Below the pieces are notes generated by a model, which worked only from the letters and a program-made list of their open reading frames with translations, was not told the origin of the DNA and did not search any database. The translations under genes and the position numbers were made by a program. This document shows, piece by piece, positions 55,490-63,378 of a stretch of 64,000 nucleotides of DNA. The DNA comes from Caenispirillum salinarum AK4 (lineage in GTDB: Bacteria; Pseudomonadota; Alphaproteobacteria; Rhodospirillales; Rhodospirillaceae): contig NZ_ANHY01000007.1 in assembly GCF_000315795.1 (NCBI RefSeq), positions 62,001-126,000 of the forward strand, given 5' to 3'. The first letter of the stretch is position 1; the number at the start of each line of letters is the position of its first letter.

Positions 55490-56419
55490 ATGTCGCGCAA
55501 CGGCCGCAGCCGCTTTCCCACCGCCGCCGAGGACAAGCGCTCCCACGACGAGAGCGTGGCGCGCGACCAGTCGCCGCAGACCCAGTCGCCCAGCTACCGC
55601 CTGGCCTTCACCGACCTGGATTTTCTGACCACGCGCGACGCCCGCCCCATCCGCCTGCAACTGGAGCTGATGAAGCCCGAAATCCTGTTGCAGGAGGAAA
55701 ACATCGTATCGACCATCGTGGTCTTCGGCTCGGCCCGCGTGCCCCATCCCGAGGCGGCCGCCGCGCGGCTGGACGCCGCCGAAAAGGCCGCCGCCACCGC
55801 ACCGGACGACCCGGTGGCCCAGCGCGGACTGACGGTGGCGCGCAACGTGGCGGAGCTGAGCCGAAGCTATGACGTTGCGCGGGAGTTCGGGCGCCTGGTT
55901 TCGGAGCACAGCCAGCAGCCGGAGGCGCGGCGCTACGTGGTGGTGACCGGCGGCGGGCCGGGCATCATGGAAGCGGCGAACCGCGGCGCCCACGACGTGG
56001 ACGCGGAAAGCATCGGCCTTTCCATCGTCCTGCCGCACGAACAGGCGCCCAACCGCTACATCACGCCCAAGCTGTCGTTCAACTTCCACTACTTCGCCGT
56101 GCGCAAGATGCACTTTTTGATCCGGGCGGAGGCGCTGGCCTGCTTCCCCGGCGGCTTCGGCACGCTGGACGAGCTGTTCGAGGCGCTGACGCTGATCCAG
56201 ACCGGCAAGATCGAGCCCATGCCGGTGATCCTGTTCAACGAGGCATGGTGGCGCAAGCTGGTGAACTTCGACCATCTGGTGGAGAGCGGCACGATCTCGC
56301 CGGAGGACCTGAAGATCATGAAGTTCGTGGAGACGGCGGAGGAAGGCTGGCGGTTCATCCTGGACTTCTACAAGGACCGCCCGCCCCACAACGCCTGGGC
56401 GGAGGACATGGGGCCCTAG
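55490..56419 (+). CDS. LOG-family protein (lysine decarboxylase-like fold)
   Basis: This 309-residue protein has the LOG/TIGR00730 signature VVTGGGPGIMEAANRGA (about residues 147-163) and FPGGFGTLDELFEALT (about 220-235), the motif used for nucleotide 5'-monophosphate phosphoribohydrolase activity in cytokinin-activating LOG proteins. It carries an N-terminal extension of about 70 residues, longer than minimal LOG proteins. GAGG before TTTTTTC ATG serves as ribosome site. The physiological substrate in this bacterium is unknown. A stand-alone transcript is likely. Confidence 0.88.
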   Translation: MSRNGRSRFPTAAEDKRSHDESVARDQSPQTQSPSYRLAFTDLDFLTTRDARPIRLQLELMKPEILLQEENIVSTIVVFGSARVPHPEAAAARLDAAEKAAATAPDDPVAQRGLTVARNVAELSRSYDVAREFGRLVSEHSQQPEARRYVVVTGGGPGIMEAANRGAHDVDAESIGLSIVLPHEQAPNRYITPKLSFNFHYFAVRKMHFLIRAEALACFPGGFGTLDELFEALTLIQTGKIEPMPVILFNEAWWRKLVNFDHLVESGTISPEDLKIMKFVETAEEGWRFILDFYKDRPPHNAWAEDMGP

Positions 56420-56629
56420 GAGCCCTTCGCGGGCGAGCTTTTTCACCGCCGCCGGGTTGCGCGCGGGGGGCGGAGCGCGTATACACGCCGCTTCTGAATT
56501 ACGACAAGAACAACCCGGCCCGTGCAGGCCGGCGGGAACGTCCGACCCGCTCATTCCGCAGGCTCGGACGGAGTCGTGCAAGGCCCCGATGGCCGCGCGC
56601 CTCCCAGACACGAAAGACGACTCGCACCG

Positions 56630-58111
56630 ATGACCACCCTCTCGCGCCTTCAGGCGGAGTGGTTCTCGAACGTTCGCGGCGATGTGCTTGCCGGAATGGT
56701 CGTGGCCCTCGCGCTCATCCCCGAAGCCATCGCCTTTTCCATCATCGCCGGCGTCGACCCCAAGGTCGGCCTCTATGCGTCGTTCTGCATCGCCGTCGTC
56801 ATCGCCTTCGTCGGCGGCCGTCCGGGCATGATCTCGGCGGCGACGGGGGCCATGGCGCTGGTGATGGTCGACCTGGTGGCCGATCACGGCCTGCAATACC
56901 TGCTGGCCGCCACCGTGCTGACGGGCCTCATCCAGATCGGGTTCGGCATCCTGAAGGTCGGGCAGTACATGAAGTTCGTCAGCCGATCGGTCATGACGGG
57001 CTTCGTCAACGCGTTGGCGATCCTCATCTTCATGGCCCAGATCCCCGAGCTGACGGGCGTGACGTGGGAGACCTACGCCATGGTCGCCGCCGGATTGGCG
57101 ATCATCTACCTGCTGCCGCGCGTGACCAAGGCCGTGCCCTCGCCGCTGGTGAGCATCGTCGTGCTGACGGCGTTCGCCATCTTCATGGGCATGGACGTGC
57201 GCACGGTTGGCGACATGGGTGAGCTACCCGCCACGCTGCCCATGTTCCTGCTGCCCGACATTCCGCTGACGCTGGAAACGCTGCAGATCATCCTGCCCGT
57301 GTCGCTGACGCTGGCGGTCGTGGGCCTGCTGGAAAGCCTGATGACGGCGCAGATCGTCGACGAGCTGACCGACACGGGCAGCGCCAAGAACCGCGAGTGT
57401 GTGGGTCAGGGCACGTCCAACATTGTCGCGGGCTTCTTCGGAGGCATGGCGGGCTGCGCCATGATCGGCCAGTCGGTCATCAACGTGAAGTCCGGCGGCC
57501 GCGGGCGGCTGTCGACGCTGTGCGCCGGCGTGTTCCTGCTGTTCCTCATCCTGGTGCTGGGCGACCTAGTCAGCCAGATTCCCATGCCCGCCCTGGTGGC
57601 GGTGATGATCATGGTGTCCATCGGCACCTTCAGTTGGGCGAGCCTGCGCAACCTGAAGACCCACCCGAAAAGCTCCAGCATCGTCATGCTGTCGACGGTG
57701 GCCGTGGTGGTCATCACCCACGACCTGGCGCAGGGGGTGCTGGTGGGCGTGCTGCTGTCGGCCCTGTTCTTCGCACGCAAGGTCGCCCAGGTGGCCGCCA
57801 TAACGTCCGAGAAGACGGGACCGGACACCCGCACCTATCGCGTTGTCGGGCAGATATTCTTCGCCTCCTCTGATACCTTCATGAAGGCGTTTGATTTCAA
57901 GGAGGTGCTGGAGCGTGTGGAGATCGATCTCACCCGCGCCCACTTCTGGGACCTGACCGCCGTGGGCGCGCTGGACACGGTGGTACTCAAGTTCCGCCGC
58001 GAGGGCACCGAGGTGGAGTTGATCGGCCTGAACGAGGCGAGCGCGACCATCGTCGACAAGCTCGCCATCCACGACAAGCCCGGGGCCATGGACAGCCTCA
58101 TGGGTCACTAA
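56630..58111 (+). CDS. SulP-family anion transporter with STAS domain
   Basis: This 493-residue transporter begins with the SulP core ([23 protein letters not shown], in parts, about residues 15-37) and has about 12 membrane segments to residue 395. The C-terminal STAS domain (about 400-493) includes [20 protein letters not shown] (in parts), the STAS phosphorylation-type loop. Relatives carry sulfate, bicarbonate or dicarboxylates, and the substrate cannot be told. The ATG at 56630 begins MTTLSRLQ. It is 19 bases upstream of the tandem Usp gene, a pairing that suggests co-regulation. Confidence 0.92.
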   Translation: MTTLSRLQAEWFSNVRGDVLAGMVVALALIPEAIAFSIIAGVDPKVGLYASFCIAVVIAFVGGRPGMISAATGAMALVMVDLVADHGLQYLLAATVLTGLIQIGFGILKVGQYMKFVSRSVMTGFVNALAILIFMAQIPELTGVTWETYAMVAAGLAIIYLLPRVTKAVPSPLVSIVVLTAFAIFMGMDVRTVGDMGELPATLPMFLLPDIPLTLETLQIILPVSLTLAVVGLLESLMTAQIVDELTDTGSAKNRECVGQGTSNIVAGFFGGMAGCAMIGQSVINVKSGGRGRLSTLCAGVFLLFLILVLGDLVSQIPMPALVAVMIMVSIGTFSWASLRNLKTHPKSSSIVMLSTVAVVVITHDLAQGVLVGVLLSALFFARKVAQVAAITSEKTGPDTRTYRVVGQIFFASSDTFMKAFDFKEVLERVEIDLTRAHFWDLTAVGALDTVVLKFRREGTEVELIGLNEASATIVDKLAIHDKPGAMDSLMGH

Positions 58112-58130
58112 CGGGGGGATGCATCAAGCC

Positions 58131-58997
58131 ATGGCCGACAAGAAGATTCTCGCCTGCACCGACGGCTCGGCCCCTTATGCGGCCAGCGTCTACGACCATG
58201 CCGCCTGGGCCGCCAAGCGCATCGACGCCAGCGTGGAAATCCTGCACGTGCTGGACCACCACAGCGACCGCAAGAGCGGGGCCGTGGACCTGTCGGGCTC
58301 CATCGGCATGGATGCCCGCGACGAGTTGCTGGAGCAACTGGCGGAGCTGGACAACGTCAAGGCCAAGGTGGCGCAGAAACGCGCCCGCCTGATCCTGGAA
58401 GATGCGGAAAAACGCCTGACCGCCGCCGGGGTGTCCGAGGTGAGCCTGACCCAGCGCCACGGCACGGTGGTGGAGACGGTCGACGAGTTCGAGGACGCCG
58501 CCAACCTGATCGTCATCGGCAAGCGCGGCGAAACCCACGACGTGGCGTCGGAGCACCTGGGCGCGAACCTGGAGCGGGTTGTGCGCGCCAGCCGCCGCCC
58601 TGTGCTGGTGGCCTCGCGCGCCTTCAAGCCCATCGAAAAGGTTCTGATTGCGTTCGACGGCAGCCCCAGCGCTCGCCGGGCCGTGGAGGCCATCGGAAAG
58701 TCGCCCCTGCTCAAGGGCCTGGCCTGCCACGTCCTGTCGGTGGGCTACGACGGGTCGGAGCGCCGCGAGCAGATGACCTGGGCCACGGACACGCTCAAGA
58801 CCAACGGCATCGAGGCCGAGGCCGTGGTGCGCCAGGGCGACGCCGACGATGTCATCACCGCCTATGTGCGGGACGAGGGCATCAACCTGATGGTCATGGG
58901 CGCCTACGGGCACTCGCGCATCCGGTCGTTCATCGTGGGGTCGACGACGACGACCATGATCCGGACCTGCAAGATTCCGCTGCTGATGGTGCGGTAA
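58131..58997 (+). CDS. Tandem universal stress protein
   Basis: This protein of about 288 residues has two Usp domains (about residues 1-145 and 150-288). The first opens KKILACTDGSAP and the second KVLIAFDGSPSARRA. The second keeps the ATP-binding pattern G-x2-G-x9-G near its end (MGAYGHSRIRSFIVGSTT). In the first domain the equivalent GKRGE is altered, so only the second may bind ATP. An ATG at 58119 is possible, but the GGGGGG ribosome site is too close to it. It follows the SulP gene and probably shares its transcript. Confidence 0.9.
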   Translation: MADKKILACTDGSAPYAASVYDHAAWAAKRIDASVEILHVLDHHSDRKSGAVDLSGSIGMDARDELLEQLAELDNVKAKVAQKRARLILEDAEKRLTAAGVSEVSLTQRHGTVVETVDEFEDAANLIVIGKRGETHDVASEHLGANLERVVRASRRPVLVASRAFKPIEKVLIAFDGSPSARRAVEAIGKSPLLKGLACHVLSVGYDGSERREQMTWATDTLKTNGIEAEAVVRQGDADDVITAYVRDEGINLMVMGAYGHSRIRSFIVGSTTTTMIRTCKIPLLMVR

Positions 58998-59005
58998 CCC
59001 GCCCC

Positions 59006-60040
59006 CTACGACGACGGCCCGACCACCGCGCGCCAGAACAGCGTCAGGCGGTCGCGGTCGGCGTTGGGGCGGTTGCGGAAGGTTTCCGGCCCCGCCACCA
59101 GCCGGCCGGAGCCGTCCACCACGGCACGGATGCCCCAGAAGCCCAGTTCCGACCCGCCGAACAGGCCGTAGCGGTAGTCCAGGGCCTCCACCACCGTTTC
59201 GCCGTTGCCGTTGGCGTGGCTGCGCCAGATGACCTTGTCCATGGCGAACCAGCGGAAAATCTCCGCCTCCCGCGTCGTCGCCACCGTGCGCGGGCGGTCG
59301 CCGCGGTCGAAGGCGCTCCACCGAATGGGCCCGGGGTTCAGCACCGAGTAGAAGCCGACGCGCACGTCCTCCGGCGTTTCCGCCACAACGCGGCGGAGAT
59401 ACGGCTGAAACAGCGTCGGGTAGGCCGTTACGTCGGCACGCGGGTCGGAAAGCTGTGCCGCTGCCACGTCCTCCACCCGATCATTCAGGCTCCAGGCGAA
59501 CAGCGTGTAGGCGCCGATGAAGAACAGCGCCGCCGCCGCCGAGGTCGTCGCCAGCCCCACGCGCCGCGTGGCGAACGCTCCGATCGCCAGCGCCACCACC
59601 AGCGCCAGGCTGTAGAGCGGGTCGATGATCGGCATGGCGTCGATGGCGAAACGGTGACGCGACAGCGGTGCGAGAAGCTGGGTGCCGTAGCTGGTAAAGA
59701 CGTCGATGATCGGATGGGTCGCCAAGACCAGCACGGTCAGCCACGTCCAGGCGCGGATGCGGTCGAGGTCCATGCGCCGGTCGGGCGGTCTTCGGACCTG
59801 CCAGGCCTTCAGCGCCCAGTAGGTCAGCAGCCCCACCACCGGCGCGAAGACGATGGAGTGGGTCACGCCGCGATGATGGACCCAGTTGGCGAAGGGACCA
59901 GCGATCCACCCCGCCGCGACGTCCAGGTCCGGCACCAGCCCGACGGCCGCGCCGACGAGAATCGCCTTGCGCCCCAGGCGGCGGCGGAAACCGGCCTGGG
60001 CGACGACGGCGCCGAACAGCATCTGCGTGACGGTATCCAT
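59006..60040 (-). CDS. YdjM-like membrane-bound metal-dependent hydrolase
   Basis: This 344-residue membrane protein has the DUF457/YdjM N-terminal signature: MDTVTQMLFGAVVAQAG, then GLVPDLDV (about residues 34-41) and VHHRGVTHSI (about 53-62), with the His/Asp residues thought to bind metal. THPIIDVFTSYGTQLLAP (about 107-124) is also conserved. Four to five hydrophobic segments are in the first half, and the C-terminal 150 residues are soluble. Substrate and role are unknown. It is transcribed divergently from hsp20. Confidence 0.88.
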   Translation of the reverse strand: MDTVTQMLFGAVVAQAGFRRRLGRKAILVGAAVGLVPDLDVAAGWIAGPFANWVHHRGVTHSIVFAPVVGLLTYWALKAWQVRRPPDRRMDLDRIRAWTWLTVLVLATHPIIDVFTSYGTQLLAPLSRHRFAIDAMPIIDPLYSLALVVALAIGAFATRRVGLATTSAAAALFFIGAYTLFAWSLNDRVEDVAAAQLSDPRADVTAYPTLFQPYLRRVVAETPEDVRVGFYSVLNPGPIRWSAFDRGDRPRTVATTREAEIFRWFAMDKVIWRSHANGNGETVVEALDYRYGLFGGSELGFWGIRAVVDGSGRLVAGPETFRNRPNADRDRLTLFWRAVVGPSS

Positions 60041-60184
60041 GGCTCACAGATGGGAATGCCGAGGGGGGTCTTCCAGTGGGGCGGGAAAAATCACAAAAAG
60101 AACCCTTCTTTCAATATGTTGACAGTCGGCCCTCAGCCCGTGGGCGACGCGCTTATGACGGTACCGATTGGGATTTTCGACCCT

Positions 60185-60213
60185 CTTGACGGGAATATGC
60201 CCGCGCGCCATAT
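60185..60213 (+). promoter_or_regulatory. Candidate RpoH (sigma-32) promoter for hsp20
   Basis: CTTG (60185-60188) is followed after 19 bases by CCATAT (60208-60213). The same 19-base spacing is seen at clpB. A start of transcription near 60220 would leave a leader of about 115 bases before the ATG, long enough for a structured thermosensor. Confidence 0.5.
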
Positions 60214-60221
60214 CCGCCTCG

Positions 60222-60334
60222 CTCCCCCTCCGGTCGCCGACAGTCGGGGCCGCAGGCGGGACGCACATCGACGTCAACCGGCGCGGTCTTACGACGCGCT
60301 CTGAACGCTGTGTCGCTCCAAGGAGGATATGGTT
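60222..60334 (+). ncRNA. Candidate ROSE-type RNA thermometer in the hsp20 leader
   Basis: The 3' part contains TCGCT (60313-60317) directly before the AGGAGG ribosome site (60321-60326). This matches the UYGCU-to-Shine-Dalgarno pairing that defines ROSE elements before small heat-shock genes in alphaproteobacteria. CTCC-AA-GGAG around it can fold back on itself, and further GC-rich complementary segments lie upstream (for example CCGAC/GTCGG near 60236). Gene type, leader length and motif all agree, but the full fold was not computed. Confidence 0.6.
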
Positions 60335-60823
60335 ATGCGTTCCTATGATCTTTCCCCGCTGCATCGTTTCACCGTCGGCTTCGACAACGTCAGCCGCCTG
60401 CTCGACGCCGCCACCCGGCTGGACGATGCAGCGCTGTCCTACCCGCCCTACAACATCGAGAAGCTGGGCGCCGACGACTACCGCGTCACCATGGCGGTGG
60501 CGGGCTTCGCCGAGTCCGACCTGGACGTGACGGTGGAGGACAGCACCCTCATCGTCCGCGGCCGCATGGACCGCGATGAGACCGGCGACGACGCCGAACC
60601 GCGCACCTTCCTGCACCGCGGCATCGCCACCCGCGCCTTCGAGCGCCGCTTCGAGCTGGCCGACCACATCAAGGTGGAAGGCGCCCGCCTGGTCAACGGC
60701 CTGCTGCACGTCGAACTGAAGCGCGAGGTGCCGGAGGAAAAGAAGCCCCGCCGCATCGCCATCGGCCAGGGCCACGCCCGCGCCATCGAGCATCAGGCCG
60801 AAGACGCGAGCGAGGCCGCGTAG
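60335..60823 (+). CDS. Small heat-shock protein Hsp20 (IbpA-like)
   Basis: This 162-residue alpha-crystallin protein starts MRSYDLSPLHRFTVGFD, matching IbpA-type class A small heat-shock proteins. The alpha-crystallin domain spans about residues 36-130 (PPYNIEKLGADDYRVTMAVAGF, in parts; ending FERRFELADHIKVEGARLVNGLLHVEL, in parts). The ATG at 60335 is 8 bases from AGGAGG; the ATG at 60329 is only 2 bases from it. Expression is probably heat-induced by RpoH and by the leader RNA. Confidence 0.95.
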   Translation: MRSYDLSPLHRFTVGFDNVSRLLDAATRLDDAALSYPPYNIEKLGADDYRVTMAVAGFAESDLDVTVEDSTLIVRGRMDRDETGDDAEPRTFLHRGIATRAFERRFELADHIKVEGARLVNGLLHVELKREVPEEKKPRRIAIGQGHARAIEHQAEDASEAA

Positions 60824-60835
60824 GGGCATGAAAAG

Positions 60836-60861
60836 GGCGCGGGAGCATTGTCTCCCGCGCC
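60836..60861 (+). terminator. Hairpin terminator after hsp20
   Basis: A perfect 10-base stem GGCGCGGGAG/CTCCCGCGCC with a 6-base loop lies 12 bases after the stop. The T content after it (CTGCTTCTGT) is modest, but the stem is very strong. Confidence 0.75.
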
Positions 60862-60971
60862 TGCTTCTGTAGGCCCTGCGCGCTCGGGGCTGCCGCCGCC
60901 TGAGCCCTGCTCAGAGGACACAGCCCTCCAAACCGCCCAGTTTTCTGCAAGTTATGAAAAACTGGAGAGCG

Positions 60972-61018
60972 CGAGAGGCTGCGCCTCTCGATCAGGGGCT
61001 CCGGGGGCAGACGCCCCT
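60972..61018. repeat. Paired hairpins between hsp20 and copZ
   Basis: Two adjacent inverted repeats are present: CGAGAGGC-tgc-GCCTCTCG (60972-60990) and GGGGC-agac-GCCCC (61004-61017). They lie just beyond the copZ stop on the minus strand and could end that transcript. The paired arrangement also looks like a dispersed palindromic unit, although no second copy occurs in the window. Confidence 0.5.
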
Positions 61019-61034
61019 CGGACGCTGCATCGCG

Positions 61035-61241
61035 TTAGGCGGCCACCCCGCCATAGGTGAACCCGGCGTCGTCCACGGCCTTTTCCACCGCCGCGTCGTC
61101 GGGACCGTTCTCCACGGTCACATGGCCGGTGGAGACGTCGACCGACACCACCGCGTCCTCCTTCAGGCCCTTGATGGCCTGCTCCACCGACCGGGCGCAG
61201 CCGCCGCAGGTCATGCCGGCGACCGAGTACGTCTTGCTCAT
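61035..61241 (-). CDS. copZ: CopZ-like copper chaperone (HMA domain)
   Basis: This 68-residue protein is a single heavy-metal-associated domain with the metal motif MTCGGCARSVEQAI (Cys about residues 12 and 15). The ATG at 61241 gives the normal start MSKTYSVAGMTCGGC; an upstream ATG at 61259 would sit too near the promoter. A CueR-type promoter lies 30-60 bases upstream (61272-61302). It probably passes Cu(I) to the CopA ATPase encoded at 63379. Confidence 0.94.
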   Translation of the reverse strand: MSKTYSVAGMTCGGCARSVEQAIKGLKEDAVVSVDVSTGHVTVENGPDDAAVEKAVDDAGFTYGGVAA

Positions 61242-61271
61242 GATCCATCCCTTCTGCATGTCAATGGGGCG

Positions 61272-61302
61272 AGCGTAAACCTTCCCACCACCGGAAGGTC
61301 AA
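61272..61302 (-). promoter_or_regulatory. CueR-type operator/promoter of copZ
   Basis: Read on the minus strand, -35 TTGACC (61302-61297) and -10 TACGCT (61277-61272) are 19 bases apart, the long spacer of MerR-activated promoters. Between them lies a perfect inverted repeat ACCTTCC-N7-GGAAGGT, very close to the E. coli copA operator. The regulator is most likely the CueR encoded at 62913. Confidence 0.85.
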
Positions 61303-61305
61303 GCG

Positions 61306-62769
61306 TCAGCCCTGGCCCATGCGCTTTCGCACGATGGCCGACAGCGGCACGAGCACCAGCCCCTTGTCCTCCAGCGTCGGGAGCCATTGTTTCAACGCGC
61401 TGAAGGTGCCGTCGTGCGGGTGTCCGATGGCGATGGCGTACCCCGTCCGGCGCGCGACGCGCTCGGTCTCGGCCAGTTGCTTGAGCACGTAGGCGACGTC
61501 GTCCTTGTTGTCGATGAAGACATGCCGCTCGGCATGGGGCACGCCCGCCTCCGCCGCCAGCTTCGCCCCCACCGATCCCGGCGACGTCTTGCTGTCCAGG
61601 AACAGCAGCCCGTTGGCCCGCATCTCGTCCATAACCACGGCCATGCCGGCCGCGTCGGCGGTGAACTTGCTGCCCATGTGGTTGTTGACGCCGACATAGC
61701 CTTCGAACTTGCCAAGGCCGGCCCGCACCTGGGCGCGGACCTGATCGGCCGTCATGTTGGTGCGCAGCACGCCGGGGCCGCCGTCGATGTCGGGATTCAG
61801 CGGTTCCATGGGCATGTGGATGATCAATTCGTGACCGGCGGCGCGGGCCGCACGGGCCTGGTCCGCCACGCCGTCGGCATAGGTCATCCACGCCGTCGTC
61901 AGCGGGCCGTCCAGCGTGACGATCTTGGCCGAGCGGCGTTTGTCCACGCCCAGGTCGTCGATCACCACGGCGATCATGGGGCGGCCGTTGAGCGCGGGGA
62001 CCGGAACGGCATTGCGCAGCCAGGGCCCGTCACCGCTGAACCGCCGGGGCGACGGCGCCAGCACCTGCTTCGGCGGCGTCGGAAGCGCGGCAAGCTGGTG
62101 CTCCTCGGGCACCGGCGGCTTGACCCGGGGCGCCGGTACGCGGCTGGGCGCTGTTTCCGCACGGGCGGGCGGGTACGATGGCGGAACCTCCTCGTACTCC
62201 CTGGCGGCGTGGGCGTAGTCCAGGGCTTCCGTCGAGGCCGGCGCTTCGGGCGGAGACACCGACGCGGGCCCCTGGGTCGCGGGTGGCTCGGCGGTCGCGG
62301 GCTGCGGAGCCGGCGGCGCCTTGCGGGGCTCAGGCGCCGGTACGGGGTCCGCCTTGGGCGCAGGCGGAGCGGCAGCCGTCTCCACGGGCGGCGGCGCGGG
62401 ATCGTCGCGCAGCGCCTTGTCGACCGTCACCCCGATGGCGGCACCCACCACCACCAGCGCCGCGGCGACCGAGCCCATCACCAGGGTGCGTAACGACAGC
62501 CCCGGCAGCCCACGGCCGCCCGCCGCGCCCTTCGTCCCGCCGCCCTTGCGGCCGCCCGGCGCGGTACGGCGGCGCGAGGCCGCGGACGTGCTTTTGGACG
62601 CGGCCGGCCGGCGGCTCTTGGCGGGGCTCTTGGCCGATCCCTTGCCGGCGGCCGACGCCTTGGCCCCGCTGGTCTTCGCCTTGGGCTTGGGCTTGGCCTT
62701 CGCCTTGGCCCCTGCCGACACTGCGGACGAGGGGCGCCGGCGGGCGCGGGGCTTGGAAGTGTCGGCCAC
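61306..62769 (-). CDS. Divergent polysaccharide deacetylase (YibQ-like)
   Basis: This 487-residue protein has a Lys/Ala/Pro/Ser-rich basic N-terminus (about residues 1-85), one membrane segment (about 95-118), a long Pro/Ala-rich linker (about 125-255) and the YibQ/DUF610 catalytic domain (about 262-487). Domain motifs are IAVVIDDLG (about 265-273), LIIHMPMEPL (about 314-323), VGVNNHMGSKFT (about 360-371) and GHPHDGT (about 449-455). It lies between copZ and cueR on the same strand, but function does not tie it to copper. YibQ-type proteins are linked to envelope maintenance, and the substrate is not known. Confidence 0.88.
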   Translation of the reverse strand: MADTSKPRARRRPSSAVSAGAKAKAKPKPKAKTSGAKASAAGKGSAKSPAKSRRPAASKSTSAASRRRTAPGGRKGGGTKGAAGGRGLPGLSLRTLVMGSVAAALVVVGAAIGVTVDKALRDDPAPPPVETAAAPPAPKADPVPAPEPRKAPPAPQPATAEPPATQGPASVSPPEAPASTEALDYAHAAREYEEVPPSYPPARAETAPSRVPAPRVKPPVPEEHQLAALPTPPKQVLAPSPRRFSGDGPWLRNAVPVPALNGRPMIAVVIDDLGVDKRRSAKIVTLDGPLTTAWMTYADGVADQARAARAAGHELIIHMPMEPLNPDIDGGPGVLRTNMTADQVRAQVRAGLGKFEGYVGVNNHMGSKFTADAAGMAVVMDEMRANGLLFLDSKTSPGSVGAKLAAEAGVPHAERHVFIDNKDDVAYVLKQLAETERVARRTGYAIAIGHPHDGTFSALKQWLPTLEDKGLVLVPLSAIVRKRMGQG

Positions 62770-62912
62770 GGTCGGTCCTGGGTCCTGGGGAAGCGGAAAC
62801 GACGGAGACGGCCGGCCTGACCCGCCGCGCCGCCTCTCTTGAGCATCACCTTAGCATCATCGCCGAGCGGCTTGAAAGGGCGCGCGAATGTCCGCCCGCC
62901 TCTTTCGCGCGA

Positions 62913-63359
62913 TCAGGCGGAGCGGCGCGTTTCCTCAGCCTCGTCCTCCTGCTCTGCGGCATGACAGCCGCGGGTGTCCGCCAGGCTGTCGAGAATGGGG
63001 CAGTCGGGCCGGTCGTCGCCGTGGCAGCGGTCCATGAGGTGCAGCAGCGTGTCGCGGATGCTCGTCAGTTCGGCGATCTTGGCGTCGATCTCGTCGACCC
63101 GCCGCGCCGCCACCGCCTTGACGTCGGCGGAGGCGCGGGAGCGGTCCTCCCACAGTGCCAGCAGGTCGGCGACCTCCTTCACCGAGAACCCCAGCCGCCG
63201 CGAATGGTGGATGAAGCGCAGGCGCTCCACGTCCTTGTCTGAATAGACCCGGTAGCCGGACGCGGTGCGGTCGGCCTCGGGGATCAGGTCGATGCTTTCA
63301 TAGTACCGGATCGTTTTCGCGGGGACGCCGGAGCGCCGCGCCGCCTGGGAGATGTTCAT
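62913..63359 (-). CDS. cueR: CueR-type Cu(I)-responsive MerR regulator
   Basis: This 148-residue regulator has the MerR helix-turn-helix (MNISQAARRSGVPAKTIRYYE, in parts, residues 1-21), followed by TASGYRVY and the dimerisation helix. The metal-binding loop CHGDDRPDC (about residues 112-120) has the two cysteines of CueR-class Cu/Ag/Au sensors. It is 19 bases downstream of copA, so the two are co-transcribed. The copZ promoter has a near-consensus site for it. Confidence 0.93.
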   Translation of the reverse strand: MNISQAARRSGVPAKTIRYYESIDLIPEADRTASGYRVYSDKDVERLRFIHHSRRLGFSVKEVADLLALWEDRSRASADVKAVAARRVDEIDAKIAELTSIRDTLLHLMDRCHGDDRPDCPILDSLADTRGCHAAEQEDEAEETRRSA

Positions 63360-63378
63360 GCGTTTCCTCCGATTGTTG

